Assembly: GCF_947495275.1 (NCBI RefSeq)
Contig: NZ_CANLYL010000002.1
Coordinates: forward strand, 1 to 64,000
Length of the DNA: 64,000 bases
From: an uncultured Roseobacter sp.
GTDB taxonomy: Bacteria > Pseudomonadota > Alphaproteobacteria > Rhodobacterales > Rhodobacteraceae
Direction of reading: 5' to 3'
A program made the translations under genes and the position numbers. Each line of letters opens with the position of its first letter. Within the stretch, counting starts at the first letter, position 1. The notes below the pieces were generated by a model. It worked only from the letters and a program-made list of their open reading frames with translations. It did not search any database and had not been told where the DNA came from. Below, one piece after another: positions 44,570 to 54,478 of the stretch.

Positions 44570-45798
44570 CGCGCCGCCATGAGGGCCGTCGCGCGATCGA
44601 CTACCACATCGAGACCGTCCAAAAGGCCGTCCGCGCCGGCCTGAGACGGCTTTTGCTGGCTCGGCAAGGCGCGAATAAACTTGACCATCGTCTGCGGGTT
44701 CATACCGTCGCGTTTTTCGTCCAGCATGCGGACGAGGCCAAGCTCTTCGGCGCGTGACGCCCGTATCCACTGTTCCAGGCGCGGCACGGTGCGCGGGACG
44801 ATCACCGCGCGTTTGTCGAAAGACAACACCTCGCAGAACGTGTTGTAGCCGCCCATTGAGATGACACCTTCAGCTCCGGCGAAAAGGGCTTCGATGCGGG
44901 CGTCAAACCCCAAGGCGGTAACGCGCCCGTTCAACCTGGCCACCCGCGCATCGAAGGCGTCCCGCACGTCGCCGGAAAGAAATGGCCCATAAACCAGCAC
45001 AGCGTGCGGGGTGAGTGTCGGGTCCGTTTCGTAAGCTTCCAGAACAAGGCTGACCATTGCCTGACCGTCCCCGCCGCCACCTGGCGTGATCAACACATAT
45101 GGCACGTCCGGGGTCTCTGCCGCGTCGGTGACCTCCCGTCGCAGATAACCTGTCCAATGAATGCGTTTGCGGGTGTCATCTGACAGCGGCAATCCTTGGG
45201 TCGGGTCATAGACCGACCGGGGGCCATAGACCCAGATTTCATCGTAAAAGCGCTCTGTCGCGTCCACGGCGCCTTTTCGTTCCCATTCCGCCGCCAAAAC
45301 GGCCGGTTCGTCCAGAACGTCCCGCAATCCCAAAACACAACGGGCGGATTTACGTTTGGCCATCCATTCCAGTGTTGGCAGCAATTCTCCGCGAAAGCCG
45401 GTGGGTTCCTTGTCTACCACCAGAAGGTCCGGGTCGTATTGTTCGACGGCCGTCTGTATCAGACCGGACCGCAGCGCCGTTGTCTCGTCGATGTCAAGAC
45501 CCAGGGTCTGGCTGACATATGACCCGTCGGGCAATTTAGTGACACCAGGCAAGCGGACGTGATCGACGCGCTCGGGAAAAGTGAAGCGCCCGGCAACCGG
45601 GGATCCGGTCAGGATGATCGCCGAAGCACTTGGATCGGATGCGGTCAGCGCAGAGGCCAGCGCGCGCGATCTGCGCAAATGACCCAGGCCAAAGGTGTCG
45701 TGGCTGTAAAGCATGACACGTACAGAGCGCTCAGAAGCGCCAACTTGAGCTGTTCGTATCATCTCTTCCACCGTACCCGTTCGATCAGACACATTCAT
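44566..45798 (-). CDS. Glycosyltransferase, MurG/GT-B-like (operon leader)
   Basis: About 410 residues if it starts MNVSDRTGTVEEM at 45798; an ATG at 45762 is also possible. After a 25-residue leader comes VRVMLYSHDTFGLGHLRRSR with the GT-B GLGH loop. The C-terminal half has YVLITPGGGGDGQAMVSLV and GVISMGGYNTFCEVLSFDKR, the donor-binding block shared with the enzyme at 40535-41674. It heads the seven-gene overlapping operon; its promoter should lie in 45799-46078, divergent from the mechanosensitive channel gene. Confidence 0.82.
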   Translation of the reverse strand: MNVSDRTGTVEEMIRTAQVGASERSVRVMLYSHDTFGLGHLRRSRALASALTASDPSASAIILTGSPVAGRFTFPERVDHVRLPGVTKLPDGSYVSQTLGLDIDETTALRSGLIQTAVEQYDPDLLVVDKEPTGFRGELLPTLEWMAKRKSARCVLGLRDVLDEPAVLAAEWERKGAVDATERFYDEIWVYGPRSVYDPTQGLPLSDDTRKRIHWTGYLRREVTDAAETPDVPYVLITPGGGGDGQAMVSLVLEAYETDPTLTPHAVLVYGPFLSGDVRDAFDARVARLNGRVTALGFDARIEALFAGAEGVISMGGYNTFCEVLSFDKRAVIVPRTVPRLEQWIRASRAEELGLVRMLDEKRDGMNPQTMVKFIRALPSQQKPSQAGADGLLDGLDVVVDRATALMAAR

Positions 45799-46078
45799 GA
45801 CATCACACTCATCCACGTGTCTGCGCGGGTGGCGTACACCCTGGAGAGCCGTTTCCGCAATACGTAAGACCCTGCTATCAGCGGCAATTTCGGGCGCATA
45901 GGCCAGTCCTTGTGTCTTTTTACAGGGTCTCGCCCATCCTTTCATTCTTCTTTGGCACAAAAGTTAATGAGGTGCAAAACACGACTGATCGCCGGAGTTT
46001 CAACTGATGTGCAATTGCAATGGTATGCCGCGTCCCATACCGTCGCCTAAATTGATTACTTCTACGGATCGTCTCTAT

Positions 46079-48439
46079 ATGCGCGCTCTCTGGTTTGCTT
46101 TGTGGTTTTTTGCCACCGTAACCTTTGCCATCGGCCAGCCCACCCCTGGCCAGACCCAAGGCTTGGGTTCGCTTGCTGGCCTCGGCGTAAGTCAGAGCAG
46201 CGAAGAAACAGACCAGATATCCGAAATCATGCGGCAGGCGGCGGAGAATGGCGTGGGTGTCGTGGTCATAGACCAAAATGGTCAGCTGCTGACATCACCT
46301 GTCGCGAGCGATCCCGCCACCGAAGAACATGCGGACGGTTCAAGCCTGATGAAGGCGCAGGATGCGGTGGTCAATTTCCGGTCGGTGCTGATCGAACGCA
46401 TTCTCGACCTTCCAAATGCGTTCAACGAAGTACTCTACATCCTGCGTGCCACCAGCCCTGACGGCACCATCAAGGCGTTTTTCGACGCACTGTGGATTTC
46501 GCTGCTGCTATTCGCCGTGGGCATGGTTTTCGAAGCGCAGGTTTACGGCAAACGGATCGTCAAGAACTTCGTGGTGTCCCGCATCAGGGAAAAGCCCGAA
46601 GGCTATGCTGAAAAGATGCCATTCCTGGTGTTTCGTTTCTTTATGGGCGTTCTGGGCATCATCGTCTCGATGGTGGTTGCCTATATTCTGGGGGCGATCA
46701 TCTTTGGGCCGCTCGAAGACAAGGCGATGCAATTCACCGTCAGTGTGATCAACACCGCATATTTCATGTGCCGGTTGGTCGCGAACCTCTGGCGCATGGT
46801 TTTGTCTCCCTTCCTGGATCAATATCGTATTCCGGTGCTGGAAACGCGTGATGCGCGGCGTCTCTATAATTGGCTTTGGGTGCTTGGGACGGTTGACATC
46901 ACGGCCATTCTCTTTGGCGTTTGGATTGGTGAGTTAGGGCTGAACTACGATGTCTACGCCTTCCTGTCGTCCTTGATGTCGGCGCTGGTGGTGATGCTGA
47001 ACATCCTGATGGTTCTGGTCAACAGACGTGCAATTTCGAATGCAATGCGTCAGGGCAAACCGGCGGCTGAATTGAGTTGGGCCGTCAAGATACTGACGGC
47101 CCTATGGGCGCCCCTCGTCATTGGATATGTGATCTTCGCCTGGCTGGAACTGACTTATGATCTGGTTCTGGGTAACCCCTCGTCGATCCCGCTGATTGGC
47201 GGTGCATATGCAATCCTGATGTCGATTATCGTGGTCTACGGCGTCATCAATTTCGTCATTGAACGCAGCTTCCAACGTGCCCGGGCGCTGCGCGAAATGA
47301 ACGAAACCCGAATGGACGGAGAAAGCGAGGAAGAAGAGAACGACCCGGATGCCGAGGCGCAACAGATCGACGCGCTGCCGCGACGACACCCTTTGGGGAC
47401 GTTCGAGGCTCTGGCCCGCCGCGTTGCCGGGATACTCGCTTTTGTCGCGGGCACCTACGCGTTCTTTTACATCTGGGACAACAACTCCGCCCAGATGGTT
47501 GAAGGTTTCGCGACGCAGTTGTTGGACATCATGGTCATCATCTTCATTGGCTACATCGTTTTCCACATCTTCCGCATCTGGATCGACAACAAGATACTCG
47601 AAGAGCAAGGCGACATGGTTGAAGGTGAGCTGGGAGACGAAGGCGGAGGTTCAAGCGCCAGCCGTCTGGCGACCCTGCTGCCGCTCTTTCGCAACTTCAT
47701 CCTGATCGTCGTGCTGGTGACCATCACGCTGATTATCCTGCTGGAACTGGGCGTCAATGTCGGACCTCTGTTTGCCGGTGCCGGTGTGGTTGGTGTGGCC
47801 GTTGGTTTCGGCTCGCAGGCGCTGGTACGGGACATCTTCTCAGGTGGGTTCTTTCTGTTTGACGATGCGTTCCGCAAAGGCGAATACCTCGATATCGGCG
47901 GTGTCAAAGGCACCGTGGAAAAAATCTCGGTCCGGTCCTTTCAGTTGCGGCACCACTTGGGCGCTTTGCACACGATACCTTTCGGCGAAATTCAGGTGAT
48001 GACCAATTATTCGCGTGACTGGGTGATCATGAAATTGCCCCTGCGCGTTACTTACGACACGGATGTGGAAAGGGTGCGCAAGCTGATCAAGAACCTTGGG
48101 GTCGCGCTGCTGGATGACCCGGTGATCGGCGATAATTTCATCCAGCCGCTGAAGTCGCAAGGGGTGATCGAAATGCAGGACTCCGCGATGATCATCCGCG
48201 TTAAATTCATGACCAAACCCGGGGATCAGTGGCTGGTGCGCAAGAAAGTCTACGAAGAAATCCGCGCATTGTTCGAGCGCGAAGGGGTCCGGTTCGCCCA
48301 TAAGGAAGTCACGGTGCGACTTGCCGATGGCAAGGTCGATGAACTTTCCGAGGAGGACAAGAAGACGATCACGGCCGCCGCGCAGGCGCAGATCGAAGAG
48401 GAACTGCTGGACGGCGATGACTTTGGTGATGATCGTTAG
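46079..48439 (+). CDS. Large MscS-family mechanosensitive channel
   Basis: About 786 residues from MRALWFALWFFATVTFAIG, a signal peptide; codons before 46079 are not signal-like. A periplasmic region of about 120 residues (residues 20-145) precedes roughly ten transmembrane helices, as in the YbdG/MscM-type larger MscS proteins. The pore helix is GAGVVGVAVGFGSQALVRDIFSG, and the soluble beta/cage domain holds DIGGVKGTVEKISVRSFQLRHHLG. It opens on hypo-osmotic shock to release solutes. An acidic linker (EEEENDPDAEAQ) lies between helices. Divergent from the glycosyltransferase operon. Confidence 0.9.
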   Translation: MRALWFALWFFATVTFAIGQPTPGQTQGLGSLAGLGVSQSSEETDQISEIMRQAAENGVGVVVIDQNGQLLTSPVASDPATEEHADGSSLMKAQDAVVNFRSVLIERILDLPNAFNEVLYILRATSPDGTIKAFFDALWISLLLFAVGMVFEAQVYGKRIVKNFVVSRIREKPEGYAEKMPFLVFRFFMGVLGIIVSMVVAYILGAIIFGPLEDKAMQFTVSVINTAYFMCRLVANLWRMVLSPFLDQYRIPVLETRDARRLYNWLWVLGTVDITAILFGVWIGELGLNYDVYAFLSSLMSALVVMLNILMVLVNRRAISNAMRQGKPAAELSWAVKILTALWAPLVIGYVIFAWLELTYDLVLGNPSSIPLIGGAYAILMSIIVVYGVINFVIERSFQRARALREMNETRMDGESEEEENDPDAEAQQIDALPRRHPLGTFEALARRVAGILAFVAGTYAFFYIWDNNSAQMVEGFATQLLDIMVIIFIGYIVFHIFRIWIDNKILEEQGDMVEGELGDEGGGSSASRLATLLPLFRNFILIVVLVTITLIILLELGVNVGPLFAGAGVVGVAVGFGSQALVRDIFSGGFFLFDDAFRKGEYLDIGGVKGTVEKISVRSFQLRHHLGALHTIPFGEIQVMTNYSRDWVIMKLPLRVTYDTDVERVRKLIKNLGVALLDDPVIGDNFIQPLKSQGVIEMQDSAMIIRVKFMTKPGDQWLVRKKVYEEIRALFEREGVRFAHKEVTVRLADGKVDELSEEDKKTITAAAQAQIEEELLDGDDFGDDR

Positions 48440-48442
48440 AGG

Positions 48443-49597
48443 TCAGCTCTTGTACGGATCCAGTGAGGCGCGCAGGCCGTCGCCAAGGAAGTTGAAGGCC
48501 AGGACCACGAAGATGATGGGAAGCATGGGGATGGCCGTCCATGGGTAGATCTCGATAGAGGCGAGGTTTTGCGCATCGTTGAGCATGACGCCCCAGCTCA
48601 CCGCAGGGGCGCGCAGGCCCAGACCCAGAAAGCTCAATGCGGTCTCACCAAGGATCATTGCCGGGATCGACAGGGTTGCCGAAGCGATCAGGTGAGACAT
48701 GAAGTTGGGTAAGAGATGGCGTCGGATCACGCGGCCCGGTTTGGCGCCCATCATTTCAGCGGCGCGGACGTATTCTTCTTCTCTGAGCGACAAGAATTTA
48801 CTTCGAACCGCTCGCGCGAGGCCCGGCCAGTCCAGAATGCCCAGGATGATCGAAATGATGAAGAAGACGGCCACCGGCCCCCAGTTCGAGGGTACAGCAG
48901 CGGACAAGGCCAGCCACAGCGGCAACTCGGGTAGCGAGCGCAGGATTTCGATGGCCCGGTTGATCAGCCAATCTGTTTTGCCGCCAAAATACCCTGCGAT
49001 GGAGCCAAAGAAGATGCCGAGGGCGAAGGAGACAGTGATGCCGATCAACCCCACCGTCAGCGACAGCTGCGCGCCGTAAAGAATGCGGCTGAAGACGTCG
49101 CGGCCCAGCCGATCTGAACCCCAGAGGAAGATGGTGGCCCCTTCCGGCGCGCAGAACAGATGAGTGTCCGACCGGATGAACCCAAAGAGATTGTAGGTCG
49201 CCCCCTCACAGAAGAACTGCAAAGGCATCGGGCGGGTTTCATCGGTCTCGTAGGTCCAACGGTAGTTGACGAGGTCAGCGGTCGCTGTGGTCGGATAGAC
49301 GAAGGGCCCGATAAACTCACCTTCATGCCAGAAATTCACCGATTGTGGGGGCGCATAGAGATAGTCAGCGCTGCGTTCATTGGGCGTGTAGGGGGCTATG
49401 AACCCGGCAACGGGTAACATCAGATAGCTCAGCAGCAGAAAAATGCCCGAGATCAACCCCAGCTTGTGGCGTTTGAACTTGCGCCAGACCAGAACCCATG
49501 TTGAGGCGTCCATGTCCGAGCGTTCGGGCGCGCTGAGGTCGGTGCTGTCGGAATAAGGCGCATCGTCGACAAAGCGACCGTCTGGCAACTGCGTCAT
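48443..49597 (-). CDS. Peptide-type ABC transporter permease (DppC/YejE-like)
   Basis: 384 residues. A charged cytoplasmic leader (YSDSTDLSAPERSDMDAS) precedes the first helix, then a periplasmic insertion (residues about 75-150) with paired Cys as in YejE-like proteins. The BPD transmembrane region follows with six helices and the docking loop EEYVRAAEMMGAKPGRVIRR. Its ATG overlaps the previous permease stop (ATGA). Last gene of the operon; nearly meets the convergent channel gene, 3 bp away. Confidence 0.88.
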   Translation of the reverse strand: MTQLPDGRFVDDAPYSDSTDLSAPERSDMDASTWVLVWRKFKRHKLGLISGIFLLLSYLMLPVAGFIAPYTPNERSADYLYAPPQSVNFWHEGEFIGPFVYPTTATADLVNYRWTYETDETRPMPLQFFCEGATYNLFGFIRSDTHLFCAPEGATIFLWGSDRLGRDVFSRILYGAQLSLTVGLIGITVSFALGIFFGSIAGYFGGKTDWLINRAIEILRSLPELPLWLALSAAVPSNWGPVAVFFIISIILGILDWPGLARAVRSKFLSLREEEYVRAAEMMGAKPGRVIRRHLLPNFMSHLIASATLSIPAMILGETALSFLGLGLRAPAVSWGVMLNDAQNLASIEIYPWTAIPMLPIIFVVLAFNFLGDGLRASLDPYKS

Positions 49598-50622
49598 GAT
49601 CCGCGTGCTCCGTACCGGATGCGTGGATCAAGCAGCACCAGCAGCAAATCCGAAATCATCGTTCCGATCAGGGTCAACAGCGCCACGAACATCAACACGA
49701 AGCCCGCCAGGAACTGGTCCTGGGATTTCAGCGCAGTCAGCAAGGACGGCCCGATGGTCTGTAGCCCCAGGACAACGGAGACCAGAACCGAGCCTGAGAC
49801 CATCGCGGGCAGCAGATTGCCGATATCCGCGACGAAGGGATTGAACGCCATCCGCAGCGGGTATTTTGCCAGCAGCTTTGAGGGGGCGAGGCCTTTGGCC
49901 TTGGCGGTTTCAACGTAGGGTTTTGACAGTTCGTCCAGCATGTTGGCCCGCAGGCGCTGCATCATGGCGGCCGCCCCCGAGGTGCCGATCACGAAGGTTG
50001 GCACAATCAGATGCACGAGAATGGACTTCACCTTGTCGAAGGACATCGGCTCGCCTTCGAATTCAGGTGACATCAGTCCGCCAATCGGCAAATCGAAATA
50101 CTTGTTTCCATAGTAAAACAGCATCAGGGCAAGCAGGAAATTGGGTGTGGCCAGACCCAGATAGCCGACGAAGGCGGCTGTGTAGTCAATCCATGTCTCG
50201 GATTTCGCGGCGGCGATGACACCCAAGGGTAGCGCCACCAGATACACAAACAGCACTGCGGCAAGGTTGACGAGTACGGTCAGCCAGAGGGCGTCACCTA
50301 CGATCTCTGAGACGGGGCGATCGAACTCAAAAGACCAGCCGAAATTGCCCTGAATGAGCCCGTACCAGCCCTGCGGGCCCGGTGCCATGCCGACCCATAT
50401 GAGGTACTGTTCCCAGATCGGTCGGTCGAGCGCATATTCGGTGCGCAGGAATTCCGCCTTGGCGACGCCCTCAGCCTGCCCGGTGGCGCGCAGTTCCGCG
50501 ATCTGATTGCTGAGGTAGTCGCCCGGAGGCAGGTTGATGATCACGAAAATCATGATCGAGACAACCCACAGGGTGAGTAGCATCGTGATGAACCGGTAGA
50601 TCGCGTATTTGAGAAACATCAT
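49594..50622 (-). CDS. Peptide-type ABC transporter permease (DppB/YejB-like)
   Basis: 342 residues. It begins with the helix MMFLKYAIYRFITMLLTLWV, has a periplasmic loop rich in Tyr/Trp (YALDRPIWEQYLIWVGMAPG) and the docking loop SKPYVETAKAKGLAPSKLL. Its first helix and the FGWSFEFDRPVSEIV block match the DppB family, which forms one half of dipeptide, nickel or oligosaccharide channels. Overlaps the binding-protein stop by ATGA. Confidence 0.9.
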   Translation of the reverse strand: MMFLKYAIYRFITMLLTLWVVSIMIFVIINLPPGDYLSNQIAELRATGQAEGVAKAEFLRTEYALDRPIWEQYLIWVGMAPGPQGWYGLIQGNFGWSFEFDRPVSEIVGDALWLTVLVNLAAVLFVYLVALPLGVIAAAKSETWIDYTAAFVGYLGLATPNFLLALMLFYYGNKYFDLPIGGLMSPEFEGEPMSFDKVKSILVHLIVPTFVIGTSGAAAMMQRLRANMLDELSKPYVETAKAKGLAPSKLLAKYPLRMAFNPFVADIGNLLPAMVSGSVLVSVVLGLQTIGPSLLTALKSQDQFLAGFVLMFVALLTLIGTMISDLLLVLLDPRIRYGARGS

Positions 50623-52541
50623 TGGGTGAGCTGCTGGAATGGTTCATCGTAGTAGAATTCATCAATACGGTGAATTCCGAAATGCGCCCCGGGATCCCAC
50701 GCCCATTTTGCCTCCTCTGGCACATTGCGCAGCCGTTCCGAAACCACCACAGGCTGTGGCGCTTCGGCAAGGATTCCGATGCCGAACTGATGATCCGCAT
50801 GGATCGCAAGCATTTCGCGCCATATGGTGGCACGTTTGTCCGGATCATTGGTGTGATCCCATTCCCAACTGAGTGTCATCAGACGTTGGGCGGCGGGCAT
50901 GTCCGGCGCTTCACCCAATTCCCCGCCAGTTTGGTAATACTGACCCCATTTGGGCCAGGCAAAGAATTCCTGATGCGTTGGAGCCAGATATTCAGGGGGC
51001 GTATAGGGTTGCGGAAGCCCATTGTCCCAGCCAAACCAGACGGCGGCCATCGACAGTCCTGAATAGACGCGGTTCCGAAGAATGTCGCGGTCCAGGGGGC
51101 GCATGATCAGTTTGATCCCGATTTCGCGCCAGGTGTCGGTGACGATGGCAAGCGCGTTTTCAACCTCCTGTCGCTCCCCGGCGGTCTCGATCACGAATTC
51201 CATCGGACGCCCGTCGGGCAGTTTACGAATGCCGTCCGGCGTGCGCTCGGTCAGCCCCATTTCATTGAGCAGGGCATTGGCCTTGGTCGGGTAGTAGATT
51301 GACCATGAGAAGAGGTTGGCAGGATCAAAGAACGGGCTTTTGGCAAGCGCGGTCATGCCGCCTTCCTTGGCGAGGCCAAAGTAGAGGGCCCGATTTATCA
51401 TCCGCCGGTCGATGCCCAGACTGAGGGCACGGCGGAACCGGACATCCCGGATAACGTCGCGCCAGACGGGGTCTGCAAAATTGAGGTTTGGATAGATGGT
51501 GATCTGGTTGGCCGCCCCATTGGCCCACAGCAGCGTGCGATATCCCGCACCGTCGTTTTCGCCTTTTTTCAGGATGGAGATATCCGGAAAATCAAGCCCG
51601 CGCGCCTGCAGATCAACCTCGCCTGCATTGGCTTTTGCCGCGATCAGCCCACCTCCAACGATCGTCATTTCCACAACATCGATGTAGGGAAGCTGAACCC
51701 CGCGCGCATCAATGCGGTGATAATAGGGATTGCGCACAAAGAGATGCCGGCTGGATTTGCTGCCAGAGGCATTCAACCACGGCTGCAAGGTGGGCAAATC
51801 CGGATTGTCGAATTTATACATGTTGTCACGATCATTGTGCAGCGCGGCCCAGGCACGCACTCTGGCCTTTTTGATCTTTTTCTTCAGGATCTTGGCGTCG
51901 GTAAAATCGGCATGAAACTGTTTGAGGTAATGCGCCGGGCGATAGATGAAGAACGGGCTGGCCTGCGCCAGCAATTGCAGGAACTGCGGGTTCGGCGTCG
52001 GCCATTCTATGACCACGGTATGATTGTCCGGGAACGATACCTCGGCCAGAACGCCGTCGACAATCATGTTCTGTGGCGGACCCGACGGGTTAAGTTCCTT
52101 GTTCAGCGCCACGTGTTTCCAATAGTATTCAAAGTCCTTTGACGTAAAGGGATGCCCGTCCGACCACCGGTGACCCCGCCGCAGATGCAAAGTGAATTTA
52201 CGTCCCTCAAAGACTTCAAGGTCTCTCAGGATGTCAGGATAGAGCTCGTAATTCTGGTCATATCCGATCAGCCGCGCGTAGCCATAAACCACCATCTGGC
52301 GCACGTCTTTTGACCGTGAAACGAGCGTACGCAGCGTGCCACCTTGCTCACCGAAACTGCGCCCCTTTGCTTCCAGATCGACAACAAGCGGGTCATCCGG
52401 CAACCGTTGCTCCACAGGTGGCAAGGCGCCGTTTTCAACCTCCATCTGCCAGAACGAACTTTCAGCAGGCGTTTGGGGGTCCGCCAACGCCGCGAGCGTG
52501 GACATTGCGAGCAGAGCAAATGCGGTGATTAGTCTAGACAT
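50619..52541 (-). CDS. ABC transporter substrate-binding protein, family 5 (large)
   Basis: 640 residues, at the long end of the family, with signal peptide ending LAALA before DPQTPAESS. Family-5 features include LIGYDQNYELYPDILRDLEV, TLHLRRGHRWSDGHPFTSKD and VRFRRALSLGIDRRMINRAL. Long relatives bind oligopeptides, microcin-like peptides or oligosaccharides. The start overlaps the ATPase gene by 8 bp. Ligand not deducible. Confidence 0.88.
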   Translation of the reverse strand: MSRLITAFALLAMSTLAALADPQTPAESSFWQMEVENGALPPVEQRLPDDPLVVDLEAKGRSFGEQGGTLRTLVSRSKDVRQMVVYGYARLIGYDQNYELYPDILRDLEVFEGRKFTLHLRRGHRWSDGHPFTSKDFEYYWKHVALNKELNPSGPPQNMIVDGVLAEVSFPDNHTVVIEWPTPNPQFLQLLAQASPFFIYRPAHYLKQFHADFTDAKILKKKIKKARVRAWAALHNDRDNMYKFDNPDLPTLQPWLNASGSKSSRHLFVRNPYYHRIDARGVQLPYIDVVEMTIVGGGLIAAKANAGEVDLQARGLDFPDISILKKGENDGAGYRTLLWANGAANQITIYPNLNFADPVWRDVIRDVRFRRALSLGIDRRMINRALYFGLAKEGGMTALAKSPFFDPANLFSWSIYYPTKANALLNEMGLTERTPDGIRKLPDGRPMEFVIETAGERQEVENALAIVTDTWREIGIKLIMRPLDRDILRNRVYSGLSMAAVWFGWDNGLPQPYTPPEYLAPTHQEFFAWPKWGQYYQTGGELGEAPDMPAAQRLMTLSWEWDHTNDPDKRATIWREMLAIHADHQFGIGILAEAPQPVVVSERLRNVPEEAKWAWDPGAHFGIHRIDEFYYDEPFQQLTQ

Positions 52542-54303
52542 GGCAACGCACCTTATGTCCGGGTTCGAGTTCTGTCAGCGCCGGCACGGCAATGCCCTCG
52601 AAACGGAATTGTTCAGGCCAGCTGGCGGGGGTTCCGGCCCCTTTGGCGACCAGGGTCAAATCGATGGGCCTGTTCACATCCGGTTCGGGCTGTGCGGCGA
52701 TCAGGGCGCGCGTGTAAGGGTGGCGCGGGTTGTAAAACAGCGTGTCAGGAGGTGCCTGTTCCACGACCACGCCCTGACGCATGACCGCGACCTCATCGGC
52801 AATGCGTGCGACCACAGCCAGATCGTGACTGATGAAAAGATAACTTAGACCGGCCCGATCGCGGATATCTTCAAGAAGGGTCAGTATCTGTTCCTGGACG
52901 GAAACGTCGAGTGCTGAGGTCGGCTCATCGCACACAAGCAGCACAGGGTCGAGCGTCAGCGCCCGCGCAATCGACAGGCGCTGCCGCTGCCCACCGGAAA
53001 AGGCGTGTGGGAAACGACCCAGCATGGATGAATCCAACCCGACCAAGCGCAGCATCTCTGCTGCTTTCTCACGACGTTCGGCTTTTGTGCCGAGCTTGTG
53101 AATTTCCATGGGTTCGGTCAACGCCTGTTGCACGCGCATGCGGGGAGAAAGGGACGAATAGGGGTCTTGAAACACCATCTGCGCCTGGCGCTGAAATGCA
53201 ATCCGCTCGGCTTGTGACATGGCGTTGATCTGCACAGGTGTCGCCCCGGCTGCGGGCCGAAACAGCACCTGTCCGCCGTCATCGGGCGTTTCAGCGCCCA
53301 GTGCAATCCGGGCGCAGGTTGTCTTGCCTGATCCGCTTTCACCGACAACAGCCAGTGTCTTGCCGCGTTGGAGAGATAAATCAACTTCGTGACAGGCCGT
53401 GACTGTCATCGGTTTGCTCCATCCGCCCGCGCGCATGGTATAGGTTTTCGACACATTGCGCAGATGCAGGATCAGATCATCATGTTTGCCCTCTCGGGCG
53501 GGGGCGGCGACCTCCGGTATCATGGGTGCTGCGGCGAAGAGCTTTTTGGTATAGCCATGCGCGGGGGCGCCCAGAACGGCGGCGGCAGGGCCACGCTCCA
53601 TCACGCGCCCCTTGTTCATCACAACCACGGATTCCGCCATGTTGGCTACGACGCCAAGGTCGTGGGTCACCAGAATGACGGACATGCCAGTGTCTTTTTG
53701 CAAATCCTTGATCAGGCCCAGAACCTGCGCTTGTGTCGTGACATCGAGGGCCGTGGTCGGCTCGTCCGCGATCAGCAAATCGGGTTTCGCAACCATGGCC
53801 ATGGCAATCATCGCCCGCTGGCGCATCCCGCCGGACATCTCAAAGGGATAGGACCGCCAGACACGGGCCGGGTCCGGAAACCCAACTCTCTCGAAGGTCT
53901 CAAGAACGGTTTTCTTGCAGTCTGCCGGGCGCATATTGCGATGAAGCCTGAGCACCTCAGACACCTGATCTCCCAAACGGTGCAGCGGGGACAGCGATCG
54001 CATGGGTTCCTGAAAGATCATTGAAATCTGGTCACCCCGAATGGAGCGCATGACACGCTCGCTGCGGTCGAGCAGATTGATGGCCTTGCCATTGCACTTG
54101 AAATTGATCGTTCCGCCATGAATGCGTGCCGTTTCCGGCAGGATACGCAGAACCGACCGGCAGGTGATTGTCTTGCCTGATCCGCTCTCGCCGACAAGAG
54201 CGAGGGTCTCGCCGGGCATAACCTGAAAACTGACGCCGCGCACCACCGGTTCTGACGGCCCAAAGCCAATGCTCAGATCTTGCACATCAAGCAATGGGGT
54301 CAT
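52534..54303 (-). CDS. Fused dual ABC ATPase for peptide-type importer (DppD/DppF fusion)
   Basis: About 589 residues with two complete nucleotide-binding domains. The first has GESGSGKTITCRS, signature FEMSGGMRQRAMIA, Walker B LLIADEPTTALDVT and HD in LVTHDLG. The second, after residue 330, has GESGSGKTTCARI, FSGGQRQRLSIARAL, LLVCDEPTSALDVS and FISHDLA. This matches fused peptide-uptake ATPases of the YejF/GsiA type, each half ending in the oligopeptide-type C-terminal domain. It begins MTPLLDVQDLSIGFG; a GTG one codon earlier is possible. First gene of the operon. Confidence 0.93.
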   Translation of the reverse strand: MTPLLDVQDLSIGFGPSEPVVRGVSFQVMPGETLALVGESGSGKTITCRSVLRILPETARIHGGTINFKCNGKAINLLDRSERVMRSIRGDQISMIFQEPMRSLSPLHRLGDQVSEVLRLHRNMRPADCKKTVLETFERVGFPDPARVWRSYPFEMSGGMRQRAMIAMAMVAKPDLLIADEPTTALDVTTQAQVLGLIKDLQKDTGMSVILVTHDLGVVANMAESVVVMNKGRVMERGPAAAVLGAPAHGYTKKLFAAAPMIPEVAAPAREGKHDDLILHLRNVSKTYTMRAGGWSKPMTVTACHEVDLSLQRGKTLAVVGESGSGKTTCARIALGAETPDDGGQVLFRPAAGATPVQINAMSQAERIAFQRQAQMVFQDPYSSLSPRMRVQQALTEPMEIHKLGTKAERREKAAEMLRLVGLDSSMLGRFPHAFSGGQRQRLSIARALTLDPVLLVCDEPTSALDVSVQEQILTLLEDIRDRAGLSYLFISHDLAVVARIADEVAVMRQGVVVEQAPPDTLFYNPRHPYTRALIAAQPEPDVNRPIDLTLVAKGAGTPASWPEQFRFEGIAVPALTELEPGHKVRCHV

Positions 54304-54478
54304 CACGCTACAGTCACTTCCTTGCTACTCTTTTCGTCCCAAAAAGCCGCATGTTTGCGCAGACAGTCAACGCGATTTCTCCGCCCGCGTCCAGCGCACA
54401 GATACGTGATTATCTTTGTACTACCAATTTTCCCAAATTAGAGGCATTTGTGCAGGAAGTGTTTTCAAGGGTATTCGC

